Assembly: GCA_005800255.1 (NCBI GenBank)
Contig: SYGW01000084.1
Coordinates: forward strand, 1 to 30,312
Origin: Nitrospiraceae bacterium
Lineage (GTDB): Bacteria; Nitrospirota; Nitrospiria; Nitrospirales; Nitrospiraceae
Length of the DNA: 30,312 nt
Direction: 5' to 3'
This document shows, piece by piece, positions 25,983 to 30,312 of this stretch (position 1 is its first letter; each line of letters begins with the position of its first letter). The notes beneath the pieces are model-generated. The model was given only the letters and a program-made list of their open reading frames with translations, was not told the DNA's origin and did no database searches. The translations under genes and the position numbers were made by a program.

Positions 25983-26069
25983 CTAATGTCGGCCGCTCCG
26001 CTCAGTCGCTTCGCCCATTACCCACAGGCACGGCACTCCCACGATTGGCACCCAGAGGATCAAAGTCAT
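25983..26069 (-). CDS. 28-residue hydrophobic peptide with perfect Shine-Dalgarno
   Basis: The short frame begins MTLILWVPIVGVPCLWVMGE and continues with eight polar residues to a TAG. Its first 18 residues form one hydrophobic segment long enough to insert in a membrane. A perfect AGGAGGT (26075-26081 on the plus strand as ACCTCCT) lies five bases before the ATG, which is better than most large genes in this window. No family is recognised. It is 72 bp upstream of the porin gene on the same strand, so it may be a small membrane protein or a leader peptide. Confidence 0.5.
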   Translation of the reverse strand: MTLILWVPIVGVPCLWVMGEATERSGRH

Positions 26070-26109
26070 GACGCACCTCCTAATGCATAAGCGGCTGCAG
26101 TGGCCGAAC

Positions 26110-26153
26110 CATACACATGTATGCATGTCGGTGCAGGATAGGCGATGGCCTAT
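26110..26153. promoter_or_regulatory. two small inverted repeats upstream of the 28-residue peptide gene
   Basis: CATAC-ACAT-GTATG (26110-26123) and ATAGGC-GATG-GCCTAT (26138-26153) are both perfect in their arms and lie 40-85 bp before the peptide start, in a divergent region. They may be protein-binding sites or small hairpins. The remainder of 26154-26323 shows nothing I can name. Confidence 0.3.
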
Positions 26154-26323
26154 TAAAACGGAGGCAACAGGGTCAGGAAACTTATTCAAACGATGTGCAG
26201 GTCCAGGACTGAACGTGGCGGCAGGAAGAGAGGGTTGGGGAGCGAGTTAAAAGCCGGAGAGACAGTCGGTCATTTGATTCTTGAGAAAAGCGCTGCTAGG
26301 CTGAGCGCAATGCGAGGACAGCT

Positions 26324-26740
26324 ATGAACACGAAGACCGCATCAGCAGCGCAACCCTACGGACATGCCGAGTTCGTCAAGGCCCTGCAACATGAAACTAT
26401 CTCGTGCCACACCTCCGGCTGCGCCGGGCCGCTCGATGTGACCGACCTGTCCCAGGTGAAGGACCGGATCAAGACGTTCAGCCTCCGATGCCCGCACTGT
26501 GGATGGGAAGGGCAACTCAGAGGGCGCGAGACTCTGACGCCTCCCTGGGACGACGCCTCGCTCCTGCTCATGGCGGACGAACATCTGATGCACCAGCAAC
26601 CGATCTGCCCCTTCGACGACACCCCGGTGGTGTTTACATCCTTGCCGAATCCCAGACGGCGGGCCAGATATCGGCTGTCCTGTTTTTATTGCGGCCGGCA
26701 AGCGGACATGGCCTGGCCCCCGGCTGAGTCCAGGCGGTAG
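26324..26740 (+). CDS. small zinc-ribbon-like protein, function unknown
   Basis: A 138-residue protein with paired cysteines: Cys28, Cys33, Cys56 and Cys59 (SCHTSGC and RCPHCGWEG) could bind one zinc, and Cys95, Cys120 and Cys123 (ICPFDDT and LSCFYCGRQ) perhaps a second with one other ligand. No catalytic motif, signal peptide or membrane segment is seen. GAGGA lies five bases before the ATG. It is followed after 131 bp by the SGNH esterase gene. The family is not recognised; a role in binding nucleic acid or protein is possible but unproven. Confidence 0.7.
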   Translation: MNTKTASAAQPYGHAEFVKALQHETISCHTSGCAGPLDVTDLSQVKDRIKTFSLRCPHCGWEGQLRGRETLTPPWDDASLLLMADEHLMHQQPICPFDDTPVVFTSLPNPRRRARYRLSCFYCGRQADMAWPPAESRR

Positions 26741-26871
26741 CACGAAGAGTTTTGAAGGAAGCGCGGTCAGGTGCCGGCGAGCAACGCCAGAATCAGAAGG
26801 ATGCCGTCGCCGGCTTCGAGGGCGGATTCGGCGGTGACGACGTGAGCCGCCGTCCGCATGAGTACGCATAG

Positions 26872-27537
26872 ATGAGCCCGGCAGACCTTCCACTGATTAT
26901 CTGTTTCGGTGACAGCCTGACGGCCGGCTACCAGTCGCCGACCATGGCCTGCCCGCAGCTATTGGAGACACCCTACGGCCGCTTCCTTCAGGACCGACTG
27001 GGAGCCAAAGCCAGGGTAGCCGTAAGCGGCCTATGCGGAGAAATGACGGGCGACATGGTCATACGTTTCCAGCGGGACGTGGCATCTCACCGGCCGGCCT
27101 GGGTTGTTGTCTTGGGTGGGACCAACGACCTGGGGGGGAATGCCGCGCCGTCCGAGATCATGGCCAATCTGATTCAGGTATACGACCACGCGCTGAACCG
27201 GGGCATCCAGCCGGTTGGGGTCACCGTTCCCTCCATTCGCGTGGGAGGGGGCACTGAAGAGGCCATGCCCGGGGCTACCGACTCAGGCCTTCTCGGGGAA
27301 GAACGACGCTGGCTGGCGGATCATATCAACCGCCGCCGGATCTTGAACCGACTCATCACGGGCTATTACGCCGAAAAGGGCATGGCCTGCGTCGATCTCT
27401 TCACCGACACGGCGGAGCCGGATACCGGGCAGCTCGCCGCTCGCTGTTCCAATGACGGGCTGCACCTGACGACCGAGGGGTACGAACGCCTGGCGGCACT
27501 TTTGTACGAACAAGTCTTTGCCGCCGCCTGCCGATGA
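26872..27537 (+). CDS. SGNH/GDSL-family esterase (TesA-like)
   Basis: A 221-residue serine esterase. Block I is ICFGDSLTAG with nucleophile Ser15; block II is SGLCGEM with the oxyanion Gly; block III is GGTND (82-86); block V is DGLHLT with Asp195 and His198. These give the complete catalytic set of the arylesterase/lysophospholipase TesA group. Unlike E. coli TesA there is no signal peptide from the start chosen, so a cytoplasmic location is likely. No strong Shine-Dalgarno is seen before the ATG. The thioredoxin-like gene begins 7 bp after its stop, so the two form an operon. Natural substrate unknown. Confidence 0.88.
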   Translation: MSPADLPLIICFGDSLTAGYQSPTMACPQLLETPYGRFLQDRLGAKARVAVSGLCGEMTGDMVIRFQRDVASHRPAWVVVLGGTNDLGGNAAPSEIMANLIQVYDHALNRGIQPVGVTVPSIRVGGGTEEAMPGATDSGLLGEERRWLADHINRRRILNRLITGYYAEKGMACVDLFTDTAEPDTGQLAARCSNDGLHLTTEGYERLAALLYEQVFAAACR

Positions 27538-27544
27538 GGGACTG

Positions 27545-27871
27545 ATGATTCGCGACGTTCGTGACGACGAGTTCGACCGGGTCGTGGAAGGGGACGGCCG
27601 GCCGGTCCTGGTGGAATTCTGGCAACCAGGCTGCGCAGGTTGCCTGGCTTTGCTGGGGGAACTGGAACAAGTTCACGTCGAGGCTGGGCCCCGCCTTGTC
27701 ATCTTGAAGATGAACGTGCAGGAAAACTATCAGATCCCGGCCGAACTGGAGATTTCGTCGTTGCCCGCCCTGGCCCTGTACCGGCACGGGCAGTTCGAGC
27801 GGTTCATCGGGGGGCTGGGGAAAAAGGACGCCATCCTGAAGCAGCTACAAGAAGCGCTGAATGATGAATGA
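27545..27871 (+). CDS. thioredoxin-family protein with CAGC active site
   Basis: A 108-residue thioredoxin-fold protein. VLVEFWQPGCAGCLAL carries the redox pair Cys30-x-x-Cys33, and the cis-proline loop is SSLPALALY (Pro74). The lead-in VVEGDGRPVLVEFW and the tail FERFIGGLGKKDAILKQL are standard for thioredoxin. The active site is W-Q-P-G-C-A-G-C instead of W-C-G-P-C, so the redox potential and partners probably differ from classical TrxA. The ATG at 27545 has GAGGGA five bases upstream. An inverted heptad array begins at its stop codon. Confidence 0.88.
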   Translation: MIRDVRDDEFDRVVEGDGRPVLVEFWQPGCAGCLALLGELEQVHVEAGPRLVILKMNVQENYQIPAELEISSLPALALYRHGQFERFIGGLGKKDAILKQLQEALNDE

Positions 27872-27929
27872 TAAACGAAAACGATCAGCTCAAAACTTCA
27901 TCGTTTAGCATTCATCCTTCTGCATTTCT
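27857..27929. repeat. inverted 7-bp-period array between the thioredoxin-like gene and zwf
   Basis: CTGAATG, ATGAATG, ATAAACG and AAAACGA (27857-27884) face ACTTCAT, CGTTTAG, CATTCAT, CCTTCTG and CATTTCT (27895-27929). They form a 16-bp inverted repeat with one mismatch (27863-27878 against 27901-27916) and a 22-base loop. The left half contains the thioredoxin stop, and the right half reaches the zwf stop (27928-27930). Stops fall in all three frames on each strand. The position between converging genes suits a two-way terminator. Confidence 0.78.
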
Positions 27930-29469
27930 ACAAAATTCTCCAAGTCCGCCCGTCGCTCTGGATCAAGCGATCGGCTTCGACCGGCCCCCAGCCTCCAGCC
28001 GGATATTCAGGCAACCACCTGGCCCCTTGGGCCTTCCAACCTTCCAAAATTCCGGTCACCCAGGCCCAAGATACCTCCACCGCATCCCGTCGCATGAAGC
28101 GTGACGCGTCGCCGGTCATGACGTCCAGCAGCAGCCGTTCGTAGGCTTCCGGGGAGGGCGTTCCGAACACTTCGCCGTATTTGAAGCTCATGTCCACAGG
28201 ATGGGTCTCGGCTCTGGTTCCCGGCACACGCGACATGAGGCTCAGGGAGAGCCCCTCTTCCGGCTGAATCCTGAGGGTTAACAGATTGGGCATCTGCGGC
28301 GTAACAGGATCGGCGTTGAAAAGAATTCGTGGAATTTCCTTGAACTGCACCGCGATCTCGCTGGCCCGCTTGGGCAAGGCCTTGCCGGTTCTCAGATAGA
28401 AGGGGACACCGGCCCAGCGCCAGTTCTCCACGAAGCACTTGACCGCCACATAGGTCTCGATCAGGGATTCGGGAGAGACGCCGGCTTCCCGGCGGTAGCC
28501 GGGGACGTCTTTGCCATGGGCCTTGCCCTGGCTGTATTGAGCGCGCACGGTAAAACGCTCCACATCCTTGCCCAGGATAGGCCGCAGGCAGTGTAAGACC
28601 TCGATCTTGGCGTCGCGGACCACGTCCGGGTCGAGCGAATGGGGCGGCTCCATGGCGACCAGGCAGAGCAACTGGAGCAGATGGTTTTGCACCATGTCGC
28701 GCAGCGCACCCGACTCCTCGTAATAGGCGGCCCTGGTGCCGACGCCTTCCGCCTCGCTGACCGTGATCTGCACATGGTCGATGTACTTGTGGTTCCAGAT
28801 GGGCTCGAAGATGCTGTTCGCAAAACGCAGGACCATGAGGTTCTGGACCGTTTCCTTGCCCAGATAATGGTCGATGCGGAAGGTCTGCGATTCGTCGAAG
28901 ACCTTTCCGATCGTGTTGTTGATCATCCGCGCCGACTCCAGGTCTCGACCGACCGGCTTTTCCACGATCACTCGGGAATAGGGCTCGCCGTTTTGAATCG
29001 GGCGGACCAAGCCGGCTTGCTGCAGACCCTCGCAGACCGGCGCGATCGACGTGGGTGGGATGGCCAGGTAGAAGATCCGGTTGCCAGGCAACTTCGAATC
29101 GGCTTCGAGCTTCTCCGCAGCCGTTTTGATGTCGTGATAGGAGGCGGGTTCGTCGATCACCGAGGCCTGGTAATGCAGATGCCGCTCGAAATCGGCCCAC
29201 TTGGACTCCGCCAGCGCCTGGCGGGAAAAGGTCTGGACCCCCTCGCGCGCAATGGCTCGGAATTCCTGATCGCTCAGCGGTTTGCGGCCGAGTCCCAAGA
29301 CGGTATAGCGTTCGGGAAGAAAACCGTCCAACCGCAGGTTGTAGAGCGCCGGCACCAAGCGACGCCGGGCCAGGTCGCCGGACCCGCCGAAAATCACCAC
29401 CGTGCAAGGCTCGGCGGCCCCGTTGCGCGCCTGTTCGCTTGTCGAGAGTCTCTGGTCTTGTTGTGCCAT
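27928..29469 (-). CDS. zwf: glucose-6-phosphate 1-dehydrogenase
   Basis: Oxidises glucose-6-phosphate to 6-phosphogluconolactone with NAD(P)+, the entry to the oxidative pentose phosphate pathway. The 513 residues include the nucleotide-binding GGSGDLARRRLVPALYNL (28-45), VIVEKPVGRDL, the substrate-binding signature RIDHYLGKE (198-206), IFEPIWNHKYIDHVQITVSE, RDMVQNHLLQLLCLVAMEPP with the catalytic His, and a C-terminal GTPSPEAYERLLLDVMTGD. All are family hallmarks. GGGAGGAAG precedes the ATG. gnd lies 25 bp upstream on the same strand, so the two are probably co-transcribed. No 6-phosphogluconolactonase gene is visible in the window. Confidence 0.96.
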   Translation of the reverse strand: MAQQDQRLSTSEQARNGAAEPCTVVIFGGSGDLARRRLVPALYNLRLDGFLPERYTVLGLGRKPLSDQEFRAIAREGVQTFSRQALAESKWADFERHLHYQASVIDEPASYHDIKTAAEKLEADSKLPGNRIFYLAIPPTSIAPVCEGLQQAGLVRPIQNGEPYSRVIVEKPVGRDLESARMINNTIGKVFDESQTFRIDHYLGKETVQNLMVLRFANSIFEPIWNHKYIDHVQITVSEAEGVGTRAAYYEESGALRDMVQNHLLQLLCLVAMEPPHSLDPDVVRDAKIEVLHCLRPILGKDVERFTVRAQYSQGKAHGKDVPGYRREAGVSPESLIETYVAVKCFVENWRWAGVPFYLRTGKALPKRASEIAVQFKEIPRILFNADPVTPQMPNLLTLRIQPEEGLSLSLMSRVPGTRAETHPVDMSFKYGEVFGTPSPEAYERLLLDVMTGDASRFMRRDAVEVSWAWVTGILEGWKAQGARWLPEYPAGGWGPVEADRLIQSDGRTWRIL

Positions 29470-29494
29470 CCTTGGCTTCCTCCCGCGTCAGGCT

Positions 29495-30312
29495 TTATCG
29501 GCGGACCGCATGGCCGCCGAATGCATTCCGCAGAGCCGCCAGCATCTTCTCGGCAAAGGTATCCTGCTGGCGGGATCGGAAGCGGGTGAAGAGCGCGGCG
29601 GTCAGCGTGGGAACGGCCACGTCCTTTTCAATCGCATCCAGGACCATCCAGCGGCCCTCTCCTGAGTCCTGCACATAACCTTTCAACTGATCCAGGCGCG
29701 GGTCCTGGGCCAGGGCGTCGGCGGCCAGCTCCAGCAGCCAGGAGCGCACGACGCTGCCGTGCATCCACAGGTCGGCGATCTTGGCCAGGTCCAGGTTGTA
29801 GTTGCTCTTGGCCATCAACTCGAATCCCTCGGCATAACCCTGCATCATGCTGTATTCGATGCCGTTGTGCACCATCTGGACGTAGTGCCCGGCTCCGTGC
29901 CCGCCCATGTGAGCCCAGCCGTTCTCCGGGGCCAGTGTCGTAAAGATAGGCTCCAGACGTTTGACCGGCTCCTTGTCCCCGCCGACCATCAGGCAATAGC
30001 CGATCTTGAGGCCCCAGACGCCGCCGCTCGTCCCGGCGTCCACGTAGTGAATGCCCTTGGCCTTCAGGTCCGCGGCTCGCCGCACATCGTCGTGAAACTT
30101 CGTATTGCCCCCGTCGATGATGGTATCGCCGGGCTTGAGCAGCGCCGCGACGGCTTGCACGGTGTCCTCGGTGGGCTGCCCGGAGGGAACCATGATCCAG
30201 ACCGCCTTGGGGGCGGTCAGCTTCGAGACGAGATCGGCCAATGACGTGGCACCGACGCAGCCCACGCCTTCCGCCTGTTTGACCAAGTCCGCTGTCCGGT
30301 CATAGACCACAA
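29495..30312 (-). CDS. gnd: 6-phosphogluconate dehydrogenase (decarboxylating), partial
   Basis: Converts 6-phosphogluconate to ribulose-5-phosphate and CO2. The 5' end lies outside the window; the N-terminal Rossmann motif is missing and the visible frame opens with VVYDRTADLVKQ. Visible hallmarks are VWIMVPSGQPTEDTV, IDGGNTKFHDD, YVDAGTSGGVWGLKIGYCLMVGG, HMGGHGAGHYVQMVHNGIEYSMMQGYAEG with the catalytic Lys position replaced in context by the His-rich GHYVQMVHNGIEY segment typical of the short form, and a compact C-terminus ending HAVRR. The size fits the roughly 300-residue GntZ/YqeC type, often NAD-dependent, rather than the 470-residue E. coli type. It is 25 bp upstream of zwf. Confidence 0.94.
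   Translation of the reverse strand, partial: VVYDRTADLVKQAEGVGCVGATSLADLVSKLTAPKAVWIMVPSGQPTEDTVQAVAALLKPGDTIIDGGNTKFHDDVRRAADLKAKGIHYVDAGTSGGVWGLKIGYCLMVGGDKEPVKRLEPIFTTLAPENGWAHMGGHGAGHYVQMVHNGIEYSMMQGYAEGFELMAKSNYNLDLAKIADLWMHGSVVRSWLLELAADALAQDPRLDQLKGYVQDSGEGRWMVLDAIEKDVAVPTLTAALFTRFRSRQQDTFAEKMLAALRNAFGGHAVRR

Noticed and set aside
26767..26859. 30-codon minus-strand frame MRTAAHVVTAESALEAG with a hydrophobic tail
   Set aside because: No ribosome-binding site, and it lies opposite the leader of the esterase gene; not enough to support it.

Overview
The window is about 30 kb of a GC-rich bacterial chromosome. It is gene-dense, carries mostly housekeeping genes, and shows no prophage, transposase, CRISPR array or plasmid functions. 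Gram-negative envelope genes (an OmpH/Skp chaperone, two outer-membrane beta-barrels), a biotin ligase lacking the DNA-binding domain, a short GntZ-type 6-phosphogluconate dehydrogenase and the general gene style suggest Nitrospirota, most likely a Nitrospira-like organism. That assignment is an inference from remembered gene style, not a computed placement.

Region 1 (1-6622, all minus strand): valS, nadC, birA and coaX, then grpE and the 5' part of dnaK. Three consecutive genes serve NAD, biotin and CoA biosynthesis. dnaK contains an in-frame amber codon (35-37) where DnaK proteins have a glutamate.

Region 2 (6755-12368): a tiny very basic protein, a small hypothetical gene, a HAD-family protein, and a SIRT5-like deacylase divergent from an unusual fusion of ketopantoate reductase with a sulfite-oxidase-type molybdopterin-binding domain. 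Then come a Cas4-like/DEDD double-nuclease protein (DUF2779) and an overlapping HIT protein.

Region 3 (12572-17498, minus): tRNA-Ser(CGA), tadA, a duplicated-repeat outer-membrane barrel, a GT-B-fold glycosyltransferase-like protein, two TPR proteins, a small secreted protein and a hypothetical protein.

Region 4 (17654-22799): a double-domain SagB-type nitroreductase followed by an unrecognised 283-residue protein (plus strand), then tRNA-Arg(ACG), tRNA-Ser(GCT), tRNA-Ser(TGA) and serS, all on the minus strand. With tRNA-Ser(CGA), the window holds three serine tRNAs plus their synthetase, and tadA plus its classical substrate tRNA-Arg(ACG).

Region 5 (23007-30312): rhodanese, an OmpH-like chaperone, a BBP2-type porin, a 28-residue hydrophobic peptide gene with a perfect Shine-Dalgarno, a zinc-ribbon-like protein, an SGNH esterase, a thioredoxin-like protein, and the oxidative pentose-phosphate pair zwf and gnd (gnd cut by the window edge).

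Two kinds of non-coding structure stand out. First, degenerate 7-bp-period arrays arranged as inverted pairs sit at gene ends (2017-2097, 8936-9005, 12795-12870, 27857-27929), often running over stop codons. Second, a diverged block of about 125 bp follows both tRNA-Ser(CGA) and tRNA-Ser(TGA), with a shorter decayed trace downstream of tRNA-Ser(GCT).
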